DNA of 64,000 bases from positions 62,001 through 126,000 of the forward strand of contig JABYQR010000061.1 in assembly GCA_022592445.1 (NCBI GenBank), read 5' to 3'. Both the position numbers and the translations under genes were made by a program. This document shows positions 1 through 11,980 of the stretch, in pieces. The stretch's first letter is position 1. Every line of letters begins with the position of its first letter. Under the pieces are notes generated by a model. That model did no database searches. It was not told the DNA's origin and was given only the letters and a program-made list of their open reading frames with translations. The DNA is from Cytidiella melzeri (lineage: Eukaryota; Basidiomycota; Agaricomycetes; Polyporales; Irpicaceae).

Positions 1-3000
1 CGTAAAGAGGCCTTGGACGACTTTCTGACGTTGCTGAATGCTACGCCTCGCATCAAAGACGCGCCCGAGTTTGGTGAAATATCAAAATCTCTCGCAACTT
101 GCGTGCACAAAGACAGCAACATAAATTGCGTGATCACCGCCGCGAACTGCCTCGAAGGCCTCGCGAAGGGTCTCATGACACCGTTCGCGCGTTATCGGGA
201 AGCCATTGTTCCACCCATGCTCGAAAGGTTGAAAGAACGGAAGGTCAACGTGACAGACGCTATTGGGACAGCATTGGATGCAGTCTTTACTACGGTGAGG
301 GAGCAGGTCTCGTGTGAATTACCATACCACAGCTGATCATTGTGCTGTAGACCATGTTGTCCAATATTCTTCCTGATCTCCTTCCAGCACTGAAGCACAA
401 GAACCCGCAGGTGAAAGAAGGGACTCTGAAGTTCCTCAGTCGATGCTTGGCGACGTCGCCAGAAGCTGTGTCTGCCCCGCAGATCAAATCTGTTTCTGAG
501 GCACTTGCCCCTGTCCTCGAAGACTCATTTGAAGGTGCGCGAAACGAAGCGGCGATATGTCTTGGGACGTTGATGAAGATGGTTGGCGAACGTCCTTTGA
601 ACGCCTTGATGGATAGCCTGGCGGATGTACGGAAGGCTAAGGTAAAAGAGGCGTACGAGAAAGCCACGGTGAAGGTGAAAGCAGGTGGGCCTGCAAAGCC
701 TCCTGCTAAGCCTACGCCTGCTACGAAGACATCAAACAAAAAGGCCGCGTCAAAAGTGGAGGCTCTTAGCGAAGATATCCTCACACCTGCAGAGGAGAAA
801 CCCACGAAAAAACCTGCAGCACGAATGACGGTATGTTCCATACCACGTCTTCCTAAGGACTCTTTGACAATCCCATTTTTCTGTAAAATACAGGCGAAGA
901 AGATCCCAGGTGCAGCGGCGGAGTCTCCAGTCGCAGCTTCATCTGCGGCTGCTCCCCCAGTCAAGAAGCTGCCACCAGCAGCGGCTGCTGCTTCGAAGCC
1001 TGCTAAAGCTGGCGCGGCTATTCCTTCAGGGACCCTTGATTCGTTCAAATACAAGCACACGCCTGAAGATGCGGACGCACTGGCTGCTGAAATCATACCA
1101 GAAGGATATGCGGCCGGCTTATCCGACTCGAATTGGAAAACGCGACTCGCTACCTTAGAAGAGATGTCCGGCTGGGTTGAGAGCTCCGCCGGTGATTTGG
1201 ACTCTGAAGTTGTGGTTAGATTCCTAGCCAAGAAAGGATGGAACGAGAAGAATTTCCAGGCTGGTATTCCCCTCTACTTCCCTGTTTTGCGCATTGCTGA
1301 CATGTGTTCGTCCAGGTTTCCGCCAAGTTGTACGGTATTCTGAACGTCCTCGCGGAACGATGTCCGACGTTCGGAAGATCATCGGTTGCCTTATGCATAC
1401 CACACTTGAGCGAAAAGCTAGGCGATACGAAACTCAAGAAGCCAGCCGGAGAATCTCTCCTGCTTTTCGCCGAGAAGACATCGTTGCAGTTTGTATTGGG
1501 TCACTGTCAGTAATAGTCTCAGATCAGTTGCTGTGCTTACACTGAGGTTTCATTGATAGCTTATGAGCCCTTGTCGAAGCAAAAGGCACCCAAAGTCTTG
1601 GCGGATGCTGTGGCGTGGATGGATCAAGCCCTCAACGAATTCGGGATCGCTGGCCTATCTCTTCGTGGACTGATAGACTTTCTTAAGGCGGCTTTAGCCA
1701 ATTCCAACGCTACAGTACGTACAAGTGCTACCAAGACGCTTGTGACTGTGAAGCTCTTCGCCGGTCCCAGTAAGTAATCTCAATGATACTCGTAGCTGTG
1801 GCTGCTCAGTGATCATACAGGCATCAAGGATTTGATCGAGGATCTCAACCCACAATTGCTGAAGACAATTACGTCTGAGTTTGACAAAGTCGAGGGTAAC
1901 GTCGCTCCAACTCCAACACGGGTGTCGGCAGATGTTGCTAGTATGGTCACATCGTCGGGTGCCGGCGGCAAGTCTGCGGCCCGTGGCGGCGATGCATTGG
2001 ACGATCTATTTCCACGTGTCGAAATCGACGGCTTGCTCAAAGGAACCACGATTCTCGCGGATGCAAAGAGTGAAGCGTGGAAAACGAAGAAAGAAGCGCT
2101 AGAAACGTTACAAGCAATTCTGGATCAAGGAGCCAATAAGCGTCTGAAGCCGACGATGGGTAATTACCTGCCACACACACATGTAGAACACTCGCTGATC
2201 AACCGCGCTGCTCTCTAGGCGAAATCGGACAGGTTCTGAAAGCGAGGGTCACTGACAGCAACAAGGCAGTACAGAGCCTTTCTCTTGATATCGTCTCGCG
2301 CATCGCGACGGGGATGGGAAAGGGTTTCGACAAACAATGTCGATTCTTTGTCGTCCCCGTGTGCACGGTTCTCGCCGATCAAAAAGCTCCCATTCGCGCA
2401 TCTGCCATCCAGGTGCTTTCTGCCATCGCGGATGCTTGCGAAGGCTTTGAACCTATGGTCCCTGGCATCGCAACGGCACTCGAGTCCGTCAATCCGGTTC
2501 AGCGGGCTTCTCTTCTGGGCTGGCTTGTAGAGAGATTCAAGGACGCGGAGCTTCCTCCAGGCTTGGATTTGAGCACTTGGGCAGCGTCAGTTGTGTCCTG
2601 CTTGGATGATCGCAATGGGGACGTCCGTAAAGCCGCACAAGCGTTGCTGCCGACACTCGTGACCTGCGCTGGCTTTGACTATGTGATGCAGCAAACAAAC
2701 TCTCTCAAGCCGGCATCAAAAGCAACTGCAGTTCCTTTGATCCAGGCTGCACGAGGCGCAGCCCCTGCCGTTGCTACCAAAGCCGCTGCTCCGGCCACGC
2801 CAAAGTTGACTTCGAAACCAGCTCCCGTCAAAGTAGTAGCAGCAAGTTCTCCTATTCCGAGTGCACCTTCGCCAGTCAGTGCGTCAGCCGCCCCCGCCAG
2901 CAAAGCCGCTGGCATTCGCCGCAGACTTCCTCAGGTCAATGCGTCGCAACCAGAAGCACGTTCGGAAACCCCTGTGGACGGGCCTTCATCTCGACTCTCG

Positions 3001-6000
3001 AGTAAATTGACTACTGGCTTAAGGCGACCAGCAGGGTCCATTAGCGCCCCGAAACCTCCTACCACGCTTGTTACATCAAATACGCCGTTCTCGGGTTCTA
3101 ACATCGAGGCAAAGAAAGCTCGACTGAAGGATGCTCAGAAATGGGTCAATGAAGGCGGCGCTACGCGGAAAGACTTGGCTGAATCCTTGAACCATCAGAT
3201 GGAGCCTTACGCTTCGAAGGAGCTCTTGGCGCTCCTCTTTAGCCACGACCACAACGCAGTAAACGATCACGTTGCCGGCTTGTCGATGATCTACAATTTT
3301 TACGCCAGTGTAGAGAGCGGAGACGACAAATTTGGATCACTCGAGCATGCCAGAATGGTCTGTATTGCTAACTCGGACTTTGCACTGAAATACGTCTCGA
3401 TGAAGGCGCATGAGCCCCAGTCAAACCTGGCACAGAAATGTCTCGACGTTGTCGAGTCGGTGCTTGCGTTCTTCCAATCTGTTGACTACCAGTTGACGGA
3501 TGGCGAGGCAATGTGTTTCATTCCGACGATGGTGCATAAGGTTCGTGCTCAAGTTCAACTGATTTGCATGCCATACTCATTTCTCTGCAGCTGGGTGATG
3601 CCCGTGAACCGATGCGAGTGCGGGTTCAGCAAATCTGCCAGACACTGCCGAAAGTGTACGCCTACAGCCGCGTCTTCCAGCTCCTACTGGAACACGGTCT
3701 GAAGTCCAAGGTTGCGAAGACACGACAGGGAACACTAGATGAGCTGACGAGTCTGCTGAAGCGGTTCGGTATAGGGGCATGCGAACCTGCCAAAACATTT
3801 CCAGTCGTCGCTGCGGCTATTTCGGACAAGGATCACAGTGTCCGCAAGTCAGCTTTAGCTACATTGAGGTAAGCGTCGATTGAACGGTATCAGCTTATGT
3901 AGTAATATCTTTTTTTAGTGAGGGATATGTGTTGGTGGGCGAAAGGATATGGCAGCTAGTTGGTTCACTGTCCCCGAAAGACAAAACCCAGCTAGAAGAA
4001 CGCCTACGCCGCGTTGCGGGCCCTAGTTCTCCTGGTAAGGCTGAAGCCCCTGTCAGCCAAATATCACGCTTGGGTGTGAATGGCACACGTTCAGCTTCAC
4101 CAGCACCTAGTATAGCCTCCCGTCTTGGTGGCCTCCCTAGACCTGCTAGTCCTGCGGTGGCTCCGGTTTCCCGCTTGGCACGTCCTGTCTCTCCTGCGTA
4201 TGCACCGAGATCTATTTCTCCCGCTCCTTCCACGGTCCTGCAACCAACCTCACCGGGAAAATCAAGCAAAATTGCCAAGCCATCCTCACATTTGCCTACA
4301 CCCTCCTCTCCTAGCGCTATCGGTCGACCGAAAAGTTTGTTGCCATCTCGCCTGGGGGCTCCTCGAAGTCGGCCAAACCTGCAAAGTACACACGCTGCCG
4401 CTATTCCAGACGAGGACGTGGCCTCAGACGAACCCTACTCACATTCTCCGCATATGAACGGCAATGGTCGCGTGACAGTAGATTCGAATTATGACCCAAG
4501 AGCGGGCTCTGCGGATGACATCACTGTGGCTATATCGAGCATTCTCAGCAACGACCCGACTCGAAGCGTCGAGGCTTTGAAGAAGATACAAAAAGTGCTT
4601 GAGATTGGACCTGAAGAAGGGCCTTCATCTCCGGCGTATCGCGAACTGGCAGAACACACGGAAGGTCTCATAGAAACCATCACTCTGCAGATGGCGCACG
4701 TCTTCGAGCGACCGGACGACCTCACTGCGAATGAGAACTTCCGGCTTGCCAAGCATCTCATTCAAACGCTTAACGCGTTTTGCGATCATGTCTTCCTTGC
4801 AGAGTCGTTGACTGTGGAAATTCTGACGTCGTTGCTGGAGGAGCTCACGCTTAGACTTCTTCAAACTGACAATAGTTCGGATGCTAGGGTGAAAGATCTG
4901 TCTCGGTTCATCAACATGATTATCCTGAGGCTTTTCAATACCGCAAGGCGCATGTCTGTGATTCGGTGAGGTCTGCCGTAGTGATCAATCACAACCTTAC
5001 TAATTATCTTGACTTTCCTCAGCGGCTTGTTTGCTTTGCTACTGCAAATTGTGAGGCCCTTCCCCAGTAACGGGACCGCGCCTGATTCAGAAGAGGCTAA
5101 GGTAGCGGAGCTGGTGCTTAAATGTGTGTGGAAACTTGCGAGAAATATCCCCCAGGATCTGGACAAGAACATGTTGGATCCAGTCGAACTATTTCCCTCC
5201 ATCGAGCATTTTCTCCAGTCTGTGCCACCGAACGAGTGGCGTGCTCGAGCCACAAACAAAGTGCCATGTGGAGATATGCCGCTACGGACAATCAAGGTCA
5301 TCATTCAGCACGTAGTTGGTGAGTGAATTTGATCATACTGTCGGTTTCAAACCTCATCAAACATTGTGCAGGACACTACGGTGACGAAGTTTACGACCTT
5401 CTATCCGCTTCATTCGACGATCCTTCAGCGACCATTGTCTATCCTTACGTCTACCGCATCCTCAATTCTAGCTCTAGGACGGCCGCAGAAGTGCCTCTTC
5501 GTTCCAACATTCTCGGTCATGACCGGGCAGCTTCGGGGACCGATTCTCGAGCGATTAGTCGTCCCATCTCTCCCCAGGGAACGATTTCGTCCCGTCGCTC
5601 ATCAAGTCACGGAGGCGGGAGCCAGAGCGTCTCTTCTATCAACGGCAACGGTCGCAGTCCATCCCTGATCACAGAGGAGCCCGATCTCGACGAACAGCTG
5701 ACTGCCATTATACGGCATATCTCGAGCGAGACCACAGGTGCGATGCATAAGGAAGGCATTACGGAACTACATCACTTCATGAAGGCACATCCACATAAAA
5801 AGCCAAAGGTTGACAAAATGCTGGAGTCGACGGGTCCAGCTTTCCGGAAGTACATTGCGCGAGCATTGGCAAGTAGAGCAAACGAGGACGAGGAGCGAAA
5901 CGTTGCTGTTGCAAATACGCTGTCAAGTGCGTGCAAATGACTTCTTGTTCTACCCCACCCAGCTAACCCTCCCGACAGAACTCGAGTCGAACTCGCGTGA

Positions 6001-6279
6001 ACGTGTGGTCAGCATGGAATCACGTGAGTATTTTCCCGCCTTTGAACATGTCATCATTGTTGACTTTGCGCAGCAGACCTTGATACGACTGCAAGAGTAC
6101 GGACGCCTACTTCTCCCATGTCTCCTCAACGCTCCAGCATAGCCGATCTTCCTCCACCCCAACAAGAGAAGCTGTCGAGGTTACACGACATTTTCCAATA
6201 TCGCTCTAGCACGGCTAGTACAGGTTCTTCACACGAACGCACTACGCCCTCCGCACTCACTTCTCGCATTCCTCAATGA
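1..6279 (+). CDS. XMAP215/Stu2/ch-TOG family microtubule polymerase, 5' end missing
   Basis: Processive microtubule plus-end polymerase that binds tubulin through TOG (HEAT-repeat) domains. Model: exons <1-294, 351-830, 894-1259, 1316-1505, 1560-1769, 1821-2159, 2219-3540, 3591-3868, 3919-4965, 5023-5318, 5372-5926, 5979-6023 and 6074-6279, giving 1875 residues; all phases match. At least three TOG arrays are seen, joined by Ala/Pro/Ser/Lys-rich linkers (about 660-1050 and 2740-3090) as in the family. The family signature around KNFQVSAKLYGIL appears only when the intron at 1260-1315 is removed; it starts GC, not GT. A Ser/Pro-rich basic linker (4020-4400) precedes a last helical domain, and the C-terminus is Ser/Pro-rich. 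The N-terminal TOG1 start lies left of the window. The family call is firm; individual linker exon edges are less certain. Confidence 0.9.
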
Positions 6280-7107
6280 AAACAGCTGCTCACCTAACGC
6301 TTCGGATTGCATCGTTGCTGTCGCCATAATTCGCCTGCGCGTAGAGATACCATGGTTTTCAGAATATAGCTTATTGTGTACATTTTACTTGCAAACCTAG
6401 GGAAAATATTATTCATGTGCACATGTGGTTCTACTCAAACTCTCGTTCGGGCGGTTGTTTTCTCCTTTTGAGATGATACTATGTAGCCCGCTTGCTCAGC
6501 CTGCAACCACTGCATGAAGCTGCCGCTAGAGCATTCCCAATACCACGCTAGTGGGAGGGGGTCTTAGAGTCTGAGGTTCCGTTTCTTAACTTTCTTTGCA
6601 GCCAGCCCAATAACGATAGACCGCGAGAGATGGGTGCGCGCAGAGCAGGAGTGGCTCAAGTGGCGCAGGCCCCCGGCACACTCGAGAGGCGGGCAAGACG
6701 TCTGGGACCGAGACTATCAAGGGCCACAGCAAGAACTACCTTTTTGAGGCCTTGTGTGGAAGATATCTGTGGTGAACAGTTGTAGCTACAGTCAATGACT
6801 TGGTGATAGTATTTGTGGTATTGGGTCAAGCTGCAAAGCAGCGTTAGCAAATTATTGGGGGGAGAGGTTGTTCACTGGCCTGAGCCTGGCGCGTTCGAGA
6901 CGCGTTCTGTCGCGGTCACATGGTACAGCGTCTAAGGATGGTCCGCAAGGAGCCGACAGCAGCATTGGCCGAAAGCTCAGGCTATTGAGTAGTACGTGCT
7001 TATGAGACGTACAACGTCGACAGTCGAGCCTCGCATGTCTCTTGGGCTACTCTTCCATAGTCTGTCCCTTTGACCCTGTTGTACAACTCACGAAACATAA
7101 CGAACTC
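6280..7107. other. Intergenic region between TOG gene and acyltransferase
   Basis: About 830 bases. It should hold the 3' UTR of the TOG gene and the promoter of the acyltransferase gene. No ORF with family resemblance, no RNA gene and no clear repeat was seen. Confidence 0.6.
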
Positions 7108-9968
7108 ATGTCACCCGGGAGCAGCAAGCTGCCTTCGACCAGCAACCTTGAATATGACGGTGCTATGCTCTTCTGGAAGACGGTCACAAACATCTTTTTC
7201 AGAGAAATAAGACCCAGAGGAGCATTCAACATTCCTCGAAATGGTCCCGTCATCTTTGTTGCTGCACCTCACCATAACCAGGTGTGTAAACCATGACAAA
7301 GATACCTGCAACCAAGTTAACTGAACTGCCTTTTTAGTTTTTGGATCCCCTGGTGCTTGCAGTGCAGGTCTACCGCGAGACGAAACGTCAAGTCCAATTC
7401 CTAATTGCTGCGAAAAGCATGAAGCGGAAAGCCATAGGGTTCTTCGCGTCCTTGATGGGCAGTAGTACGTGTATCTCTTATTGGTGCTATATCCATCGTA
7501 ACAATTCCTCCAGTTCCCGTCGTACGCGCTGCTGACGACGCAAAACCGGCTATTGGAAGAATGGCCATTTCGGCAGACGATCCCTGCCTTGTCATTGGCT
7601 ACGGAACTAAGTTCACCGCAGAATTCACGCCAAAGATGCAGATTATGCTGCCCAAATCCGTCGGCTCAGTGGCGGCGGAAGTGGTCGAAGTCATATCCGA
7701 TACTCAGCTAAGAGTCAAGAAGGAGTTTGGTGGCGACAATGGGAAGGGTACCGCAAGGATACGTGAGAAGCAGAAGGAGACAGAGGCCCTAGGGACACCC
7801 GGACTTGAATTCAAGAAAATGCCTCACGTCGATCAAGGGGAGATGTACCATTACGTCTATCAGTGCTTGGAGAAAGGCGGCTGTATTGGCATTTTCCCTG
7901 AAGGTGAGTGAAATTCGGGGTGCTCGTTTGCGTCACCATTGACCTCGTTCAATAGGAGGAAGTCATGACCGCACGGACCTACTCCCACTAAAGGCTGGCG
8001 TGTCGCTCATGGCGCTCGGCGCGATGGCCAACAACACCGGAATGAAGGTCAAGATTGTACCAGTCGGTCTTTCATACTTCCACGCGCACCGGTTCCGGTC
8101 ACGCGCGGTCGTCGAATTCGGCTCAGCTCTCGATGTCCCACAGGAGCTCGTCGAAGGTTTCAAGCTGGGAGGGGCCCAAAAGAGGGACGCTGTAGGCAAG
8201 ATGCTGGACCTCATCTATGACGGGTTGAAGACTGTAACAATCAGAGCCCCTGATTACGATACGCTCATGGTGCATTGCTCGTTTACCAACTTCTCAACGT
8301 CCTTCATGACATAACTGACATGGCTCGTTGAATTAGCTCATACAGGCGGCTCGAAGACTGTACAAAACACCTGGGCAACATCTGACACTCGGGCAAGTCG
8401 TTGAATTGAACAAACGTTTCCTCGAAGGCTACACACATTTCAAGGAGGAGCCGAAGGTTAAACAGCTCTCCCATGACGTGCTGAAGTATAACCGCCTAAT
8501 CCGAGATCTTGGTTTACGTGACCACCAAGTCAGTTGTCTCTTTGTTTTGCGTAGGCACCAGTCTCATGGATCTGTGTACCTGACAGGTGCCCAACGCGCG
8601 ACCTGCTAGCTGGAAAACACTTGGCCTCCTGTTATATCGCCTACTTCTATTATTAATCTGGACTGTCCTGGCTCTACCGGGCGTCGTTCTTAATGGCCCC
8701 ATTTTCCTCACTGCTTCTCTCATCTCACGGAAAAAGGCTCAAGGTAAGCGCTTTCGGCCTGTGTACATGATATTATCCTAACCCACTATGACATGACAGA
8801 GGCACTCGCCGCATCTTCTGTCAAGATCGCAGGCCGCGATGTACTCGCGTCCTGGAAAGTTCTCATCTCTCTCGGTGTTGCCCCTCTCCTATACGGCTTC
8901 TATGCTTTCTTAGCTACCGTGGTCATGTACAAGGCAAACGCTCCTCTCTCATGGCTGTTATGGACTCCTATCTTGGTCATGACTGCACTTCCCTTTATCG
9001 GATATGCAGCTTTGAAATTCGGAGAAGCCGGAATGGATGTACTAAAGTCAGCGTGTTTTCGGTTGCTCCTGCTTGCCAGTGTTTGACTGTTTCTGTGATT
9101 TAGATCACTACGACCGCTCGTCGTTGCGTTGCTTCCGGGCCAGCAACGGAGTCTGGATAAAATCAAAGACATGCGCGTCAAACTAGCAAATGAGCTGGTG
9201 GAGGTGATTAACGAGTTTGGACCGAAGATTTATGAAGACTTCAATGAGGTGCCTTCTGCGATACATCATCAATGCTGACGTGCTGACACTCGACGTAGTT
9301 CCGAATCATGATTCCGTCGGCGAGTGCTCCACCGTCTTCAGGATACCCTGGCTTGGGACGTCGCAAGAGCAGCGCAGGAGCGACCGACGCTCAAGGCAAA
9401 CTTCTCGTACATCCCATGGTGCGTCAACTTACTGCCGTCCACTACTTGCTCATCAAAATTTTACGTTGCATAGACATGGCTTGACGAACGCCTCTTCGGT
9501 TGGTCTCAAAGCGCCAAGCGCGGAACTAGTGCTTGGGCTGGGCCGGCCAGTACGGACCCCAGCCGTGCTGCGACGCCCGATGCGTCGGACGACGAAGACG
9601 GCCACGGCGACTACGACAATCTCCTCGGGTACATGGAGAGCAGGGGCATCGCCTCGCGCTCGAACGCGAGGAGCAGACAAAACTCGTACGCGGACTTGCA
9701 GAGGCTCCGACGGACATCGAACGCTGCGTTGCATAGCAGTGGGATGTCGAACATCCGCATGACCGACATTAGCTCCCCTTCTAACGGCGATGGACTGAAC
9801 ATGCGTCATGGGACGAGGGTGAGGAAGGCGAGCTTGTCAGACGGGGTGTCTGTTGAACGGATAGGCGGGCTGGACCCGGAAGAGCCGTTTGATGAGGCTA
9901 CGAGGGAGCTCAATGAGGAGATTATGGAGCAAAAATCTACGACGAGTGGTCGGCCACATCAAGAGTAG
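7108..9968 (+). CDS. SCT1: Glycerol-3-phosphate / DHAP O-acyltransferase (Sct1/Gpt2 family)
   Basis: Transfers an acyl group to the sn-1 position of glycerol 3-phosphate or dihydroxyacetone phosphate, the first step of glycerolipid synthesis at the ER. Model: exons 7108-7281, 7338-7464, 7514-7903, 7956-8269, 8346-8528, 8587-8743, 8800-9046, 9104-9248, 9299-9418 and 9474-9968, giving 783 residues, near yeast Sct1 and Gpt2. The PlsC core is visible: block I is APHHNQFLDP (NHX4D variant, with H and D), followed by a proline-valine-arginine block and FPEGGSHDRT (block III). Hydrophobic helices near residues 440-480 and 510-570 fit ER membrane anchoring. The C-terminal 160 residues are Ser/Arg/Asp-rich and probably regulatory. 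The start at 7108 was chosen because it is the first ATG in frame before the conserved FWKTV region. Either substrate is possible. Confidence 0.9.
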
Positions 9969-10123
9969 TAATAGTCTGTGAATCTGTATTCTGTGCACGA
10001 GTGTATGGACATAGCAGATGGCATGGTTGTAATACTTTAATGCTACATAAACTCGGAATACAGGAACACAACCACCACAAATGTGATTACAATAACCGAG
10101 CGACATGGTCTTAGGGTGAGGGA

Positions 10124-11980
10124 TCAGCTGCTGGGGAAGAGATCTTCTCTGTGCTTTCCTGCAGTCAGTACTTCCACACCAGTCTCGGTGATCCTAACAA
10201 GCACAATTCAGAATTACTCGTGGAGGGGACCAAAAGATGGCTTACAGTAAGGTCTCCTCGAATTGAGCACTTCGCTTGCCATCTACTGTAGTCGCAGTCC
10301 AGTCATCCGGCCAGTGCACCAGGTCCCAGCTGTTGCCCAGATTCAACATGGGTTCAATGGTGAAAGTCTGCCCAAAAATGAGCATTACGGACGAAACGAA
10401 GCGATTGAGTTTGGAAATCCTACCATGCCGGCCTTCATGGTACCGATAGCCTTGTTCTTCGCGTAGTGGGGGACGTTCGGAGCACAATGGAACAGATCGT
10501 TGATACCATGTCCGCAATACGTTCTGACAACCGCGCAGCCTCCCGATCGTGCTACAGGTTCTCTAGGGTATGCCGTCAGATTTGGCGGGGGGTTCGTGAG
10601 ATACTGAGAGGGACGTACATCGCCTTACCGATATCTCGGAAGAGCGCGCCTGGTTTGCACAAGGCGATGGCTGCGTCAAGACTCTGGCGGGTGACGCGCA
10701 TCAGCTTCATCGATTCCTCGTCGACTCGTCCAACGGGATAAGTGGCGTTGAGATCTCCGTGGAAGCCTATACAGGGGGTGTTTAGTTGACAGTGGTCGAC
10801 GAGTTGATCTCGGCGAACGCGTACCATCGTAGTATAGGGATATGTCTATTGGTATGCTAGTTAGTATTTGTCAGACGAGAATAAAATGATGCTCACCTAT
10901 GTTGACGATATCACCTTCCTGAAGCTTGCGTTGGTCAGGTATACCATGGCAAATAACCTCGTTGACGGACCTAAGCCGGCATGAGCATACCAGAAACATA
11001 TGGCATGGGAGGGCACATACAGGCAGACGGATTTTGGGTACCTACGATAATTGAGGGTCGAAGGGTACGCATTCCTCTCAATGGTGGCATTGTGTACAAC
11101 CTCGTCAATAAAGTCGGTCGTCACGCCAGGTTTCACGTGGGACGCAGCGATATCGAGTATCTCTCGCCCGAGCTGGTTGCACAAGACAGTAATGATATGA
11201 GCTGCCGGATCGGACAACAATTTAAGATCACGAGTGCCCAGGAACTCATGAGCGTACTGAGAGAACACTCACTCTGCAAACCGTGCGCATCTTTTCCTGT
11301 TCCTCTGGAGTGAGGACTCTAGCGAACGTCGACGCCCTCCTGGCTTCCGAGACCGGGATACCTACGAGAATGGATCACACGAGGAGCTTAGCTCACACTG
11401 TGCGCGACAAAGGCTTGTAAACGTACCAGTTTCTGCGTAATCGGGACGCGGAATATGAGCAGGGACGTGGCGGGTCGGACTGAGAGGATACTGCGGTCGA
11501 AGATCGCCTGTGAACTTGAAGGAACCGAAGGGGTTGAACGTGCCATCTAGGAGAGCATTTCAGCGTGCAAGCCCATGGCTCCACCAGGTGAAATGAGGCT
11601 TCTACCTTTGTTGATATCAGTATCGCTTAAAAGAGGCTGACGAGTAGCCAGGTCGTGCACGGCTTTGTGTGTTTTCTGTCGCCGCCACGGTTTTAGCAAC
11701 CGGCATATAGTCGATAGCCGTTCTTTCACTCACCCCTGTAACAGTGGTCAGTAATCAGTCATGCACTATGCTGTAGGTCACGTACAGTCTGCCTTGAAAC
11801 AGTCCTGCGCACAAAAAAAAGAGCCCTTGATCCCTAGCCTGCGCCGAGGATGAAAATTAGCTGCGTGGATGTGTAAACATTCGAATATGCGTACTTGCTA
11901 CAGGTAGGACATTCCAGGCGCGAAGGAGGATTGCCGTGCAAGCAGGCAGAGCTCTGGCAATTTACAACGGCGGTGCTCAT
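10124..11980 (-). CDS. MAP1: Methionine aminopeptidase 1 (zinc-finger type)
   Basis: Cytosolic metalloprotease that removes the N-terminal methionine from nascent proteins. Thirteen exons, from the 5' end on the minus strand: 11895-11980, 11786-11838, 11734-11735, 11606-11675, 11427-11546, 11273-11361, 11021-11172, 10897-10970, 10825-10845, 10619-10766, 10424-10562, 10246-10367 and 10124-10193, giving 381 residues (yeast Map1 has 387). The N-terminus carries the ribosome-binding zinc finger: Cys pairs at about residues 8/13, 24/27 and 36/40, then HKAVH. The catalytic fold shows the metal ligands Asp (NIDISLYY), Asp (HGDLNATYP), His (GHGINDLFH), Glu (TIEPML) and Glu (FEETL). The conserved Trp after DCFKAD is encoded across three exons, with a 2-nt middle exon (see findings). 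A 21-nt exon is also present. The function is certain; the microexon is inferred. Confidence 0.93.

Noticed and set aside
290..1231. 313-residue open frame on the minus strand
   Set aside because: It is antisense to two exons of the TOG gene, whose protein is clearly conserved; the reverse frame is Ala/Ser/Gly-rich with no family resemblance, a by-product of codon bias.
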